A stretch of 64,000 bases of DNA from Tubiluchus corallicola (GCA_030141605.1 JAQGDQ010000278.1:186001-250000); one strand, 5' to 3'; shown: positions 54,901 through 64,000, counted from the first letter of the stretch. Translations and numbers: made by a program. Notes: generated from the sequence alone by a model not told the origin.

Positions 54901-57900
54901 ATATCGCTACAATCTCAGCTATAGATATAAGATTAGGGTCATGGATGAATACAATGAATCGGCTTCGGTCACAGTTACAATTCTGATACAGATTATTGAA
55001 AAATGCTTGATGCTTTTGAATCTCAAACTAATACCAATCAGTCATCCTATCACTAAAAAAATCATTCATGGAAATGTTTCAAGTATTATGCTTACCTAGA
55101 CCCATCTCCACAGACAAGAATTAGTTCCAGATTCGTTTCTTTAATGACGCCAACCCATGGACCCAGAGTTATTACGCAATCAACACAAAATGCCTACATA
55201 GATAAATTATTAAAGCAGCTGTATCAACTGATTCCAATCTAAGTTTAATAAAGCTATCAAAGTAATTGGACAAAGAGATGTAATTTACAGGCGGCTTTAA
55301 TTTCCTTGCATTTCTTACACTAGAAATACATTTTTATTTCGCACGCACGCACACACACACGCATATATAAACTTCGCTGGTACAGATATATATATATACA
55401 TATGTATAAGAGTCGAGGCTACAGCTCCGACGATGGCACCATTTGCGGCGATCTATATATCAAATGAAAGATCTCAATCTCGTGTGGTCTCATTGGGGGT
55501 TTATTTTTCGAATCTGGTTCACCAAGCTATGTGGGCTATATTTCAGTACACATCCACTCAGAGGAGTGCCGAACGAGTTAATTAGATGTTCTATTTTTGG
55601 CAATTTTCGCTTGGAAAACTGCTGACGCAAAGCCATTGTTCTGCTGTCATCCATTAAACTCTGTCTGTAAACTTATAACTTTAATTCGGTAAAGGCTACT
55701 GGCTTTGCGTTATAAATGAAGACTATGTAGGATGTTCGCGTATTTTTGATAACGAGCGTGATTATACGCAAAATTTTTTGCGGGGCCTTTGCTAGTATAT
55801 ATATATCTTCATTATACATAATTCTATATTCATTGTACATGTTCTATACATGTTCATCATCTATATATATATATATACACATCTCGGTTTGCCGGACAAA
55901 AGCAGGCAGACATTGGTCCGAATTTGCCAATACTAAGTTAAAGCAGTTTGCGATGTGTATTAGACTCACGGTAACATAGAACCAATCACTTAATTGTCTC
56001 AAAAACATCTAGATAGTGCCGCTCCTATGTAAAAACATATAAAAACTACAGGCAAAATGCTTAAATAAGATACTTTTGTCAGATCATTGAACTTTAACCA
56101 ATTGTTACAGTAATGCAATGATGTAAGCATAGTGATGACCCGCCAACTAGCGGTCAGCTCACGAAACAACAGATTGTGTCTGTAGTATGCGGGACTTTTT
56201 AAAGGTCTAGATTTTGTCAGATTCTTCCGATAAAAGCTAGGTCCGGCAAACTGAGATATGAGTGTATATAATGAATATATGTAGGGAGAGATGCTGAAAC
56301 TCAGTTTATAACTATAAGGCTTTTTTAACTTGTCCTCTAGTATTAATACAGGGCTAGGCTCTGCATAAACTGGCATAATACACCTCTCTGCCAGTTTGAA
56401 CATTTGCATGTTATACAAATATGCATATTTGAATGATTATTTAAATCTTAAATAAAAAACATAAATAGCAATAATACCTGAAGAGGCATTAGATCTTTAG
56501 ATGAGACATTTTCAATCTTACTATCTGTTTCCACAATCTGCACATCAGCCTTGATAGTTAAACTTCGACAATATCCGCTAGGACCATCTTTTGCTGAGAT
56601 ATAACGAACTACATCTCCAGGCATCAAACTCCGATCAGCTAATTTCAGCTAAAGTATATAGTGTACAGAATATTAAACACTAAGCACTACCCAGCTACAT
56701 ACATTTGTAATCAAAAACATATAAAGTACAAACTAAAAATATTTCTAAAGGAGCTATATGTGTTACAAGCATAAAGAAAAATTTTGCATAAATTTGTAAA
56801 ATGCCATTAGTAATAATACCTGTTTTGTAAAAGTTTGAGTTAAACATTTAAAAAATAATGATTTAGCGCACAAACTTAATTACTAATGACATAGATTAAG
56901 CAGCATTGGCAGCTCGTAGCTAAAATTAGTAGGGGTGCTGCTGCAGAGAAATTTTAGCCATTGTTTTAATATTGTGTAAAACGAAACAAACATATAAAAA
57001 GAAAATTTATGCATAAATTAGAAAAAATTCAAAACAATAAAATATTTTCTCTTACTAATTGCCTAAATTGTTACAGTTCAACTTAAATTAATCTAACTAA
57101 TAAGTCTAATCTAATCTAAGTAACTCTAAATTGATCAATACACTTAGAAGCAAAATTCATTTTTATTTTACTTTGCGCAAAAAAATTAATAATTTTCTCA
57201 TTGATCGACATTGCGTGAGCGACTATGCAAGGCCGCATATGCACAGCAGTCAAACACCACGCTGATGGACCTGTGAGGTGCACAGTTCCGCCATGTGTTC
57301 TGCTTCCGTACAAGTATAAAGAAATAATTAAAGAAAAAAAGACTTATCACAAGAATATTAGCGATAATATTCGAGTGAAAATAGTGGGTGCTGCAGTCCC
57401 ACTGTGCCTATACACAAGCCACCACTGTTAGGCAACTACCTGTATTCAAAGAATATTTATATACAGAACATTCCACGAAACCGATCTCACTAACATACAC
57501 CTATGAATTAGGAAGGAGTTTTTATTATAAGATATGGTATGAATCACAGCCGGTATATTTTACAGGTGTTTTAAATATTGACAAGTATGTACATAACGCG
57601 AGATGTAAGAACATAACAATTCAGGCTTCATAAAGCATGACTATCGTGAAAGCTTCTTAATCTCTTCTTTTTAAAGGAAAAGGAATATTTCTATGTTCGC
57701 AAAAAATATTAGAAGGCTCTAGTAATAAAACTGCAAAAAGCGCCTCGTGTAATTAGCAAAATCACTTTAAAGTGGAGATCACTTCATGGCACTCCCATTT
57801 TGAATGTCATTCGTCCTGAAGAATAACGTACTGTCAATCTCTGTCAAAAAACTATTTGATAGCTGATTAGGTAAGCTGCAGAAGTATGAATTAGTTTAGT

Positions 57901-59500
57901 TTAAGCAGCCTGTGCTCACGGAAAGCCACGATGGGCTTACGAAAAGTCACAAAGTTTCCCAGTTAAGTCTTAATTTTCAAATGAATGGCGACAATCACCA
58001 TGCTGGAAAACTTCTATTCTGAGGTAGATATTTTAGATTTAAGCTTTATAGAAAGTTTTTTGCAAATTTTTGTTTGTTATATTTTTCTAAATTTAAGTGA
58101 AGTAAAACCGGATCCAATCTTAAACTGTAGGTCAAAACAATCTACTCTTTAAAATATTGAAAAGAAACATGCTATTTTTCCTAAAATGGCTTACATGAAA
58201 GAATTACTACTACATAACACAATTTCGCGCTCGTGCCAATAGTTCTTCGCTGTTACATGTATTTCGCCATTTGCTAGTTAGACGGGTACTAATGCCTGCA
58301 TTTCGGAAACGCGTTTAAAAAAAAACAATTGCTGTATCTCGCAGTTCAGATGTATTGGTTTCTCACGAACTACACGCATGACAGCTCACGTGTGAGCACA
58401 GCAGTAAATTTGAAATTTTATTTTACACATGCCTAGGTTTAGTACAACACACGTGCTTTTGCAAACACGTGCAAAACGCTAGTGAAATGTTTTTGCTGTT
58501 GTTAGTTTCACGTTATTATGTTAGTTTGTGATGTCATCAATAGTTGGGCTCGCCCGCTGTTAATTAAGTTTCTAATCTATTATTTAATTTTCAGAAGCAC
58601 TTTTGCAGTATTAATCGGGTTAAAATGTATACTTTTTATCAGACTTGTTCATTCCTTTAAATTTACCAACACTCTTTGACAAACTGTTCCTGTTACTTTG
58701 CTTGAAATTCACGATTATACTTTACAGCTTTACCTTACCAATCACTTGAAATTCTACTGCTTTGTTTTATTTTATTTGATTTCATAACAAGCATGCTTCA
58801 CTTGTAATCTTAATATATTCACAGAAAAAGGATGGTTTGACTTGATGACCGCTTACGGTCTTTCACTATCCTGTTTTCACATTTTAAGCAACTTATTATT
58901 GTACTACTTTATGATGTTTGGATAGAAATAAACTATATCTGAATCTGTTTAAGTTCACTACATGGTGAGAGAAAAATGTACTTTTGGCAATTAATTCTTG
59001 CACAGGGTTTGAACAATTTCTTAAAATAAAAATGAGTGGACAGCAAAAGTATAGCTTTGAAATATTTTATCACAGCTAAGGTGGTTGTTTCCATTTGAGT
59101 AATTAAACATCACACAGAGGTCAGCAGTTTCTGTTCTTTGTTGGAGAGAACAAATCTCTCACAAATGTAATATTTAAAATGAATAAATCTGAAAAAATAT
59201 CTCAAGACGTAAATTAGCTGCTACAGCCTATATATAACAGCAGATATCAAATTTTTTAACTCCCAATAGTGAAATGTGGTCAGCTACCTTCTTTTCAGGA
59301 ATCACTTGTACGTTGCCTTTCGGATGCCACGCAACTCTCACTTGACCTCTCTTTAAAATAAATTCCTCGTCCGAAGATGAGCTGCTATCATCGCTACTAC
59401 TGTGCTCCCAATTTTTTAAAACTAACCCATACTCTGGCTCTCCTTTCTTGTTGATTCGATAAACACAATCTTCTTCGAAGTATCTGCAAGAACTAGCCAT
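36928..59500 (-). CDS. UBE2O: UBE2O E2/E3 hybrid ubiquitin-conjugating enzyme, complete, 1154 aa
   Basis: Large E2 with built-in E3 activity that ubiquitylates orphan ribosomal proteins and other basic clients. Nineteen phase-consistent exons: 59288-59500, 56478-56648, 55096-55193, 54222-54438, 53062-53177, 51858-52419, 50173-50278, 49880-50085, 49004-49126, 47896-47978, 47294-47464, 46473-46996, 45257-45357, 43674-43937, 40777-40874, 38860-39021, 37851-37939, 36928-37088, all GT-AG; 18 are listed because exon 1 may be preceded by an untranslated exon. Start ATG 59500 has a good context. Conserved regions in order: acidic Ser/Asp run and [45 protein letters not shown] (basic/acidic linker before it); [21 protein letters not shown]; acidic [10 protein letters not shown]; coiled-coil-like [23 protein letters not shown]; then the UBC domain with catalytic Cys975. 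Human UBE2O is about 1290 aa; the shortening is mostly in linkers. Confidence 0.92.
38239..38838. mobile_element. hAT-like non-autonomous element
   Basis: Left end CAGTGGCTTACCTAGTGGGG with GAGCAAGG; right end reversed reads CAGGGGTGTAGCCAGG, with GGGGGAGCAAGTG further in. Similar termini occur in the MITEs at 12044 and 30664. No transposase frame. It abuts a UBE2O exon starting 22 bases beyond its right end. Confidence 0.6.
39119..40195 (+). mobile_element. Probable hAT transposon relic
   Basis: The left end, GAAGGGCCGACTTTATCACT followed by GGCAAACTTGGCAGTTGCCA and a GGGGGCACCAAATT block, is typical of a hAT family ('gggccg...gggcgccaaatttt'). Downstream, around 39375, a frame-shifted SG[18 protein letters not shown] resembles the start of hAT/ZMYM-type transposases. 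The right end is vague (AAGCCTGGCCACACACC). It lies in a UBE2O intron. Confidence 0.45.
41401..42288. mobile_element. Tigger-like element, 888 bp, TACAGTAGGYGCCGC family (full ends)
   Basis: Left end TACAGTAGGTGCCGCTTAAT and right end reversed TACAGTAGGCGCCGCTTAAT are matching inverted repeats, followed by AGACT on both sides. Subterminal blocks repeat GGTTAAT-GGACTCA words. The minus strand of 41760-41870 has a degraded KCDLQKEL-like helix-turn-helix word reminiscent of pogo/Tigger transposases, but no open frame. Related pieces: 34-134, 53830-54165, 55955-56060. Confidence 0.8.
42340..43165. mobile_element. Tigger-like element with CTCGCATATAAGCCG ends, interrupted
   Basis: Left end TACTGTACATACTCGCATAT-AAGCCGA and right end GCGAGTATATACGGTTA with repeated GGCTTATATGCG. 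This text (NCTCGCNTATAAGCCGNC) is a recurrent motif of pogo/Tigger-type MITEs in many animals. The element lies 51 bases from the 41401-42288 element and is itself split by a hAT-type insertion at 42513-42785. Confidence 0.75.
42513..42785. mobile_element. 273-bp hAT-type MITE with perfect 8-bp target duplication
   Basis: Terminal inverted repeats CAGTGGTGTATTG and CAATACACCACTG are exact. Both sides carry the 8-bp duplication TGTGTCAC (42505-42512 and 42786-42793), the hallmark of hAT insertion. The same subterminal word CCGTCCACC occurs near both ends. It is nested in the Tigger-like element around it. Confidence 0.92.
43232..43553. mobile_element. Pogo/Tigger-like MITE, CTCGCTTAACG family, 322 bp
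   Basis: Left end TACAGTATGTCCTCGCCTAACG, right end reversed TACAGTAAGTCCTCGCTTAA. Internal TAAGCGAAACATCGTTAAACGAA matches the Tigger end at 63300-63330. No gene. It lies in the UBE2O intron just after the UBC catalytic exon. Confidence 0.85.
43674..43937 (-). CDS. UBE2O: UBE2O exon 14: UBC-domain catalytic exon
   Basis: 88 codons from [16 protein letters not shown] to GTWSGK. It contains the UBC core [20 protein letters not shown] (E2 'GPxxTPYExGxF'), [10 protein letters not shown] and [18 protein letters not shown]. The active-site cysteine is the TGT at 43704-43706 (Cys975). Later UBC helices follow in exons 40777-40874 ([13 protein letters not shown] and AEPYYNEAG) and 38860-39021 ([13 protein letters not shown]). 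All catalytic features are present. Confidence 0.95.
44485..44870. mobile_element. Probable non-autonomous hAT-like element
   Basis: Left end CCAAGGCCGAATTATCCTAT-AGGC and right end GCCTAGGGGCAACAAACACC-ATAATCCG form weak inverted repeats, GC-richer than the flanks. Short and non-coding; in a UBE2O intron. Confidence 0.45.
45433..45658. repeat. Compound GTG/GGC/AGC/AGT trinucleotide microsatellite
   Basis: About 225 bases made almost only of AGT and AGC triplets after short GTG and GGC blocks. It starts 75 bases from UBE2O exon 45257-45357, in the upstream intron. Confidence 0.9.
45900..46172 (-). mobile_element. tRNA-derived SINE
   Basis: On the minus strand, 5' to 3', a tRNA-like head begins near 46172. 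It has an A box TAGCTCAATGGC (46152-46163) and a B box in GGTTGCAAGTTCAACTCC (46103-46120), about 40 bases apart, as in RNA polymerase III promoters. A non-tRNA body follows (GTGGTACCACTGGTTCTTCG and GGGACCACCCTGAAAA). The head does not fold as a clean complete tRNA and has no anticodon loop flanked by good stems, so a SINE is preferred. The left end is not sharply defined. Confidence 0.75.
48740..48880. mobile_element. Fragment of the CTCGCTTAACG Tigger-like family
   Basis: Matches the right third of the 24220-24993 copy: CCTACAGAAAGT, TTTAACAATGTTT and TTTTGCTGGAA here correspond to CCTATAGAAAAT, TTTAACGATGTTT and TTTTGCTGGAA there. The true terminus is worn away. Confidence 0.55.
53830..54165. 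mobile_element. Diverged copy of the TACAGTAGGYGCCGC element
   Basis: TTTAATAGACTCACTGTTAATAGAATCAGTCGC at the left and a worn ATCAAAACATTTCCATCCCA at the right recall the ends of 41401-42288. Internal AAATCACACAAGTCTTTTTA is the reverse complement of that element's interior, so this copy is inverted. In a UBE2O intron. Confidence 0.55.
55341..55407. repeat. (AC)n/(AT)n low-complexity tract
   Basis: GCAC and AC repeats followed by two short AT runs. A further AT run lies at 55860-55878. Confidence 0.6.
55955..56060. mobile_element. Left-end fragment of the TACAGTAGGYGCCGC element
   Basis: TATTAGACTCACGGTAACAT, CAATCACTTAATTGTCTCAA and AACATCTAGATAGTGCCGCT follow the same order as the first 110 bases of 41401-42288 (CAATCGCTTAATTGACTCAA and AACGTCTGG-GCCGCT). 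Confidence 0.6.
57738..57840. repeat. Dispersed repeat, copy 2
   Basis: GCGCCTCGTGTAATTAGCAA and AATCACTTTAAAGT then GATCACTTCA, related to 28158-28260. Rest of UBE2O intron 1 (56649-59287) is AT-rich with a possible worn element at about 56905-56945 (GTAGGGGTGCTGCTGC); no exon recognised. Confidence 0.45.
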
Positions 59501-61724
59501 AATTTTCTCAAACACGAAAAGGATTATTTACTTCGGTAAACCAGACTTACGCTGGTTACTGGCGGGGCGAAATCGAACTTCAAGTGCAATTAAAAAGCAA
59601 ACAAAATCTCTCATTCACGGTCTCATTCTATTCGGTTTACGTTCGTTTTCTAATTCAAATTTTAACTATGGTTTATTTCTATAATTATTAAATGCAATAG
59701 ATTATAGAAGAGAAGAAAAACTTATGACGTGAAATCTAGGAATAAGGAAAAAAGAGAGCAATACAATTCCAAACGTGCACATTAAAATAGCACAGGTAGA
59801 CCTGGCTTAGGAAAAAATACACGGTAAAAGTGGAGCAGAAAGGTTTCACAGGAAAAAGGGCAAAAATTTAATAGGAAAAAGCAGGACAAAATGGCACTCT
59901 TAAAAAAATGAAATTAGGGTTAGTATCACTGAGCTGATAATTATTTTTAACCTCTGCCAAAAAAGTTTTGCTCCAATGCAGCTTATATGTTTGTGCGGTT
60001 GTTTTTTTGCCCATTAAACAGCAGTAATTATGCGAATTATTAAAAAAACTATTTAATGTTATACACTTGACAAATTTTCACGACATTTTATTTAGAAGGT
60101 GGGTAGGGGAGAGAAAAGATACATTTTGAAGCAGATTCCTGGGCAGAGGGAGGAGGTGAAAACTATTAAAATGAACGTTTTTTGCTCGTTCTTCTTGTCA
60201 AAATAATTTTTTTGCTAAACATGACATACATAAAACACCCGTGAAGCACTTCATTGGCGTCTCAGCAGGAGTGTTATAGTTTTTGGAAAAGTAAAAGTTG
60301 GCTACAAGATAGAGTAATTCTTTTTCATTATCACTACCAGGATAAAAAACAAATATAATTAAGTATTCCAAGTTCTGTTTCAGGAATTCTCGCTTGAAAG
60401 GCTAATTAACGTTGTCTATGACCTTTGATTATGCATGCATATAGTCTTATAAGCTGGCTTTGCATGTAGATATATAATGTTGCCAGTTTATTGTACTATC
60501 GCCAAGTAGTTAAAGAGATATAGATATAGACTTCACACACTATAGTATGTGCAATGTTCGTGATGAATGACTTAGGATTTTGATACCTTGGCAGAGATCT
60601 GCTTTTTACTCTGCCAATCATTCACGACATTTAGTCTAATTATAGAAACTATATGCATTGAAATAAATGTGTGCCATTTTGTCATCCGTTCCCATTTGCA
60701 TCACTTAGTCCTGCATGATTTTTAACTGTGTCATTTTTACCTACAACCAGCAAGCAAAATATATGTCATGGATTTTCTACAATGCTTAAAAATTCAAAGT
60801 TAATCAAAGAAAAAATAAGAAGAATAGCCATTAATTGCAGCATATATTATGCAACACTGTATTAATTACTACTAATGTCACCATTAACAATAAAAAGTCT
60901 ACATTTTCCCAGACCCTCAAATCTGTTCTCCATTCTAAAAACTTCAGTCAGATCAAGCCTCATTTGGATATATAGTTATGCGCATTAATCTGTCCCATTT
61001 CTGTTCATATGTTAATTCCTTTAAACTACGGCACTCAGTCGAGTTTACGGCTCTCTTTTGTACGCATTTAAGCAATCTAATATCTGGTTTTCATATGCCT
61101 GCATGAGTAATCATTATGTGTTCCATATGAAACTTTTGTACCATTTTACTATTACACATTTGTCCTTATTAATAGAGGATCTTTTTTGTCATGCCTAAAG
61201 TTCTGCTTGCTTTTCTGATTGCTTCCACCCTCTAATTGCTAGATTTTAGCAACTCATTTGTTAACATTTCCTAGTCTCAACTTTTCATTCTTCTGTAAAA
61301 ACGCCAATAAAAATACTCCTTAACATGATTATTGCTTACAAATCGTCTACCACAATGGTACCATTCTTACCGATCAATTGTCTAACCATGTTCTTATAAG
61401 CTCAGCTCATTCCTTACGTAACCATAAAAATTAGGGTTGTCCTTTTTTGTCGTAGTTACTCTTCTTTTGTACATTCTTCTAGCTTTTCTTATTTCCTTAG
61501 TCAAGTTCTTCGCTAATGTTTCATTGGGTGACCACACTCAATGTAACACATTGTACACTAAAGTTGGCTTGTCAAAAATTTGGGTTAAAAAACAATCTTC
61601 CACTACTTCGACAAAATTACATTCTTTGATCTCGAATCGTATTTGAAACAAACTTAAAGTGAAATAACTAGCTGTTTTGTACCGAAACGTTGATTAACTT
61701 TATCTTTGGATAACTCAATTCAAA
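59501..61724. other. Intergenic region UBE2O / SMDT1 (divergent)
   Basis: About 2.2 kb between two divergent start codons, so both promoters lie here. It also contains a minus-strand LINE relic (60900-61240). No other gene was recognised. Immediately before SMDT1 the sequence is AT-rich without a clear TATA box. Confidence 0.5.
60900..61240 (-). mobile_element. CR1/Jockey-type LINE relic
   Basis: The minus strand reads, with stops, PDIRLLKCVQKRAVNSTECR, then SLKELTYEQKWDRLMRIT and LTEVFRMENRFEGLG. This is the post-RT region of CR1/Jockey LINEs (LLEKVQRRA, LSYEERLKRLGL, DLIEVFKI). Confidence 0.7.
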
Positions 61725-62015
61725 ATGGTGGCTGCCATGAAAAGTTTGGGGATTAATATCTTTTATCGCCGATTAATGCTACAAACATCGGTACATAAAA
61801 CATCGTGTTTCATATCAACCACTTCAATTACGAAAGCAATAGTTTTCGATAGTGGTGCTGTCTTACCGAAGCCGCATGTTATTAAATTTGGGTGGTTGAA
61901 AGCGTTGGCGGCCTCCTTACCAGGTCTCTTCGTAGGTGCCACTCTTGCTAAAACTGGAGCTGCTGTCCTGGAAGAACATGACATCTTTGTGCCGGAAGAT
62001 GATGATGAGGATTAG
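61725..62015 (+). CDS. SMDT1: SMDT1/EMRE, essential MCU regulator, complete, 96 aa
   Basis: Single-pass inner-mitochondrial-membrane subunit that links the MCU calcium channel to the MICU1/2 gatekeepers. Intronless frame from ATG 61725 (AAAATGG context) to TAG. Residues 1-40 are rich in Ser, Thr, Arg and Lys without acidic residues, as expected for a matrix-targeting presequence. The mature part starts near GAVLPKP (residues 44-50), matching the family's SGAILPKP. The membrane helix is about residues 54-82, and the tail LEEHDIFVPEDDDED is the diagnostic polyacidic C-terminus. The usual GxxxS pair in the helix is Gly71 and Ala75 here. Met5 is an alternative start. The strong C-terminal identity makes the call secure. 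A processed retrocopy is possible because the frame has no intron, but the frame is fully open. Confidence 0.93.
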   Translation: MVAAMKSLGINIFYRRLMLQTSVHKTSCFISTTSITKAIVFDSGAVLPKPHVIKFGWLKALAASLPGLFVGATLAKTGAAVLEEHDIFVPEDDDED

Positions 62016-62152
62016 TGCAATTGTTAAACATTAATGACTTAAAGTGTTGAACTATTTTTGTGAAAAGTAAGTATGATAAGCATAAAAAGTTAATTCCAGC
62101 AAGTTTATGCAGCTAGAAGTATAGTAAGTCCTCGCTTAACGACGCTAATGCG

Positions 62153-63293
62153 TGCCACTAGTGGTGTACCGCAAGGTTCGGTATTAGGTCCGTGTTTATT
62201 TGTGGTATTTATAAAAGACTTGCCTAGTTGTGTGAGTAATTCTCTTCGTCTTTTTGCCGACGACAGCAAAATCTGGTCTGAATCTGATTCTTTTACCAGC
62301 TGTAATGATCAGCTGTAATCAAGGATCTTCAATTGGATCTAGAAGGGCTCTGTGATTGGGCAGTTGAAAATGGTATGCAGTTCCATCCCAACAAGTGTAA
62401 GGTTGTATCTGTGGGAGCAGGATATGAGTATAAATACAAAATGTATGATGCAAGTGGCAATCCGGCAGAATTGGACTTTAGTGCTTGTAAGAAAGACCTT
62501 GGATTATTACTTGATAATAAACTAAATTTTAAAGATCACATAGCAGAAATCATAAAGAGTGCCAAACGAAACAATGCTTTAATAAGGAGGAATTTCAAGT
62601 ACCTAGATCTGCAAACTTTCAAGCTTCTATATGTGGCACTTGTGCGATCAAAAGTGGAGTATGGAAGTAGTATTTGGAATAGTCCTAGGGCATATATAGT
62701 GGACCCAGTCGAAACTGTCCAAATGAGAGCTTTCAACATGTTACCGGAACTAATGAACTTGACGTATGAAAGTCAGTTAAAACGAATAGGTTTAACTACA
62801 TTAGCTTTTAGACGTTTACGTGGCCAACTAATTGATGTATACAAATATGTATCTGGAGTTTACAGCTGTGATGATTGTCCTGTTAAATTAGAAGTACATC
62901 GTACAGCAAGATCAGGTCCTATTCTTCATAAATCAAGAACTGCACACAAAACTGGTAAATACGACTATTTTTCTTGTACGATGCCAGAAATCTGGAATAG
63001 ATTGCCCTGTGATGTGAGAACAGCAACATCTGTAAATTTATTTAAATCAAAATTAGATAGACACTATGAACATCATCCATTGAAATTTAATCACCGTGCT
63101 AATTGGAACATGCCTATAACAAGGATGCTGGATTACATATTATAGTGAGAAAACTTGCCAGTGGAGTCACCTAGGTGTTGATGACAATCTATTAAATGTG
63201 CAATTTGTCGCAATTACAGTCGAAGAACTATTTGTCTCAAAAGTTATATTATAACTACTGGAGATTTACTACTACTACTACTACTACTACACT
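62153..63293 (+). mobile_element. 5'-truncated CR1/Jockey-type LINE with (ACT)n tail
   Basis: Begins inside the RT with ATSGVPQGSVLGPCLFVVFI, then LFADDSKIWSES (the YxDD box as FADD). A frameshift occurs near 62315, at the CTGTAATCAAGG stretch. The second frame, 62333-63145, runs cleanly from LEGLCDWAVENGMQ through KDLGLLLDNKLNF, YVALVRSKVEYGSSIWN, LTTLAFRRLRGQLIDVYK and EIWNRLPCDVRTATSVNLFK to a stop. The 3' UTR is short and ends in seven or so ACT units. Only one frameshift is visible, so it is the youngest LINE copy here. It is nested in a Tigger-like element. Confidence 0.9.
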
Positions 63294-63559
63294 AAAATGC
63301 GTCGTTAAGCGAAACGTCGCTAAACGAAACATTGTTTTCCCTGAGAAGTCATGTAAAAGCATGCAGCTGCGTTCCAGGAGTAAAAACTAAGCTTGGCTAT
63401 GTTAAAAGCTTCAGTTATCTTGCAGGAAAAAAATCAGTAAGGTTTACCTGATAAATTAAATGCTTAATATGGTTTATTGCTTACAGTTCTGTAGCTTTTC
63501 TTTAATTAAAATGCTACAGTTTACTGTGTAAACAAAATATTACTGGTAAAATTTAAATC

Positions 63560-64000
63560 TGAACTGTAGTCTCCTCCCCTCCTTCAGTCATTTTTTGCTC
63601 TTCCTCTTATTTCTTTTGTTTTTTATAAAAATACTCCATTGTTGGTTGTTTTGATTTTTTCTTTTATCTGCTAACACTTCTTTATAGCATTGCATTGCTT
63701 TCGCTACATACTCTTCACTTTTGAGCTCCATTCTGGGTCACTGTCATTTTCACATAAAATGTGAAGCCCAGTATCAATGTGTTTAAAAAGCTTCATACAG
63801 GTGCACTGTGGTTCAGGAGATGAGTTGTCATCTTCTTCCAAAAAAACTTGTTGTTCATGTATGCTCTTCTTGTATGTCATGCTCTTCTATGTCATTGAAA
63901 CCTGTAGCTTTTGCAATTTATAGCATCTCTTCATTTACAGAGTGAATGAACTCCACCTTTTCTGTTTTTGTTTCACACTCTGCCCATAAATTATGCCACG
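63560..64000 (-). pseudogene. Decayed pogo/Tigger transposase, C-terminal part
   Basis: From the right edge leftward, the minus strand reads WHNLWAECETKTEK and VEFIHSVNEEML, then after a stop IAKATGFNDIEEHDIQEE. With frame changes it continues KLFKHIDTGLHILCENDSD and KAMQCYKEVLADKRK. The pattern of an xxLWxE word, a (G)FxDIxExDIxE helix, a FxxIxxGLxxLxxxDxD helix and an AxxCYKExxxxKR end is that of Tigger transposases. The catalytic DDE residues lie beyond the window or are lost. Confidence 0.7.

Larger units (their letters stand above)
62120..64000 (-). mobile_element. Pogo/Tigger transposon, 3' end with transposase relic, interrupted by a LINE
   Basis: The left terminus TATAGTAAGTCCTCGCTTAA at 62120 belongs to the CTCGCTTAACG family. 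The sequence resumes after the LINE at 63294 with AAATGCGTCGTTAAGCGAAA, exactly where the MITE at 43232 continues. Further right, a decayed Tigger-type transposase C-terminus is read on the minus strand. Together these show a larger element, at least partly autonomous in the past, that extends past the right edge of the window. Confidence 0.75.

Noticed and set aside
55999-56418. A 139-codon minus-strand frame in a UBE2O intron
   Set aside because: Part of it lies over the worn MITE fragment at 55955-56060. The rest has no recognisable domain, and neighbouring UBE2O exons join in phase without it.
1-64000. A prokaryote-like defence system, CRISPR array or toxin cassette
   Set aside because: The region is spliced eukaryotic DNA. 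Repeats are tandem duplications, microsatellites and transposons, with no regularly spaced repeat-spacer pattern.

Overview
The window is AT-rich nuclear DNA of an animal, most likely an invertebrate. Genes are split into many small exons with GT-AG introns, and the introns are full of LINE, pogo/Tigger-like, hAT-like and tRNA-SINE debris. No bacterial operon, CRISPR, phage or rRNA signal is present. The phylum cannot be fixed from sequence alone. The proteins align well to human orthologues, which suggests a slowly evolving lineage. All exon boundaries below were reconstructed by hand from splice sites, reading-frame phase and remembered family motifs, without alignment software.

Layout: (1) 281-533 (+) is the last coding exon of a stearoyl-CoA (delta-9) desaturase. 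(2) 1196-18357 (-) is the first 434 codons of an ARHGAP17/ARHGAP44 (RICH/nadrin) BAR-RhoGAP gene in eleven exons; its 3' part lies outside the window. (3) 19330-24109 (+), head-to-head with it, is a complete five-exon C6orf136-like (DUF2358) gene of 362 aa. (4) 26092-33299 (-) is a complete eight-exon DUSP12/YVH1 dual-specificity phosphatase of 340 aa. (5) 36928-59500 (-) is a complete UBE2O E2/E3 hybrid ubiquitin ligase, 1154 aa in 19 exons. (6) 61725-62015 (+) is an intronless SMDT1/EMRE, the essential regulator of the mitochondrial calcium uniporter. (7) 62120-64000 is the end of a decayed pogo/Tigger-type transposon, with its transposase on the minus strand, broken by a CR1/Jockey-type LINE.

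The genes are unrelated housekeeping loci: lipid desaturation, Rho/membrane remodelling, ribosome biogenesis or phosphatase function, ubiquitylation, and mitochondrial Ca2+ uptake. I see no new multi-gene system. The most useful observations are the interleaving of the desaturase and ARHGAP17 genes at the left edge, an EMRE whose GxxxS motif reads GxxxA, a DUSP12 P-loop with valine in place of the usual alanine, several short inverted-repeat element families with their nesting order, a tRNA-derived SINE, and recent tandem duplications, one of which copies an ARHGAP17 splice junction.
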